Shown here: positions 5,893 through 5,959 of the stretch, in pieces | Layout of the letters: each line of letters begins with the position of its first letter | How positions within the stretch are numbered: position 1 is the first letter of the stretch | DNA from: an uncultured beta proteobacterium | Lineage (GTDB): Bacteria > Pseudomonadota > Gammaproteobacteria > Burkholderiales > SG8-39 | Direction: 5' to 3' | NCBI GenBank assembly: GCA_903868285.1 | Contig: CAIPUP010000227.1 | Location: 1-5,959 of the forward strand | DNA length: 5,959 bases | Notes under the pieces: model-generated | What the model was told of the DNA's origin: nothing | Seen by the model: the letters and a program-made list of their open reading frames with translations, nothing else | Databases searched by the model: none | Translations under genes and position numbers: made by a program

Positions 5893-5959
5893 ATGAGCTA
5901 TCGTCTGTTGAGTTACAAGAGTGGCAAGGATGCGCGGGCTGGCATTCTGGTTGGTGAAG
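5893..5959 (+). CDS. Fumarylacetoacetate-hydrolase-family protein, N-terminus only
   Basis: Only the first 22 codons are in the window; the gene runs off the right edge. The peptide begins MSYRLLSYKSGKDARAGILV, then GE. This matches the usual opening of fumarylacetoacetate hydrolase/isomerase family proteins: a short beta strand, a basic or polar turn, then R-A-G-x-L-x-G-[DE]. Such enzymes hydrolyse or decarboxylate diketo acids formed after ring cleavage (fumarylpyruvate, 2-hydroxyhepta-2,4-diene-1,7-dioate and similar). The acid metal ligands lie outside the window and cannot be checked. The position after reductase, VOC and Mo-hydroxylase genes fits a ring-cleavage pathway. Confidence 0.72.
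   Translation, partial: MSYRLLSYKSGKDARAGILVGE

Noticed and set aside
1..5959. CRISPR array, tRNA, insertion sequence or phage genes
   Set aside because: I saw no regularly spaced repeats, no tRNA-like cloverleaf sequence, and no transposase or phage protein. Gaps between genes are too short to hold them.

Overview
The window is GC-rich bacterial DNA. Every supportable gene lies on the + strand, intergenic gaps are short, and Shine-Dalgarno sites are clear. Codon use (strong G/C at third positions) and the protein families point to a Gram-negative proteobacterium, most probably a betaproteobacterium (Burkholderiales/Rhodocyclales-like). That placement is an inference from general family resemblance, not a match to a known genome.

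Layout. Positions 1-639 hold a class II aldolase/adducin-fold protein, open at the left edge. Positions 702-1745 encode a ferredoxin-NAD(P)H reductase (plant-type [2Fe-2S], FAD and NAD domains). Positions 1798-2322 encode a single-domain VOC protein with a plausible 2-His-1-Glu metal site. Positions 2374-2901 and 2898-5159 encode the [2Fe-2S] and molybdopterin subunits of a nicotinate/isoquinoline-type molybdenum hydroxylase. These two genes overlap by 4 bases (ATGA). A hairpin plus seven T's (5227-5255) follows. Positions 5285-5851 encode an NAD(P)H-dependent FMN reductase, and 5893 to the right edge is the start of a fumarylacetoacetate-hydrolase-family gene.

How the genes may work together. 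The set looks like part of an aromatic or N-heteroaromatic catabolic cluster. The molybdenum enzyme would hydroxylate a ring with oxygen from water. The reductase would feed electrons to an oxygenase that is not in the window. The VOC protein could cleave or rearrange a hydroxylated ring, and the fumarylacetoacetate-hydrolase-family enzyme could split the ring-opened acid. The substrate cannot be read from this sequence.

Most unusual points. The aldolase-fold protein appears to have lost all three zinc histidines while keeping the catalytic-type glutamate. The molybdenum large subunit resembles the NicB type but has no cytochrome c domain, and it carries the only Tat signal of its complex. 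I saw no tRNA, rRNA, CRISPR array, insertion sequence or phage gene. No gene-free stretch exceeds about 125 bases.
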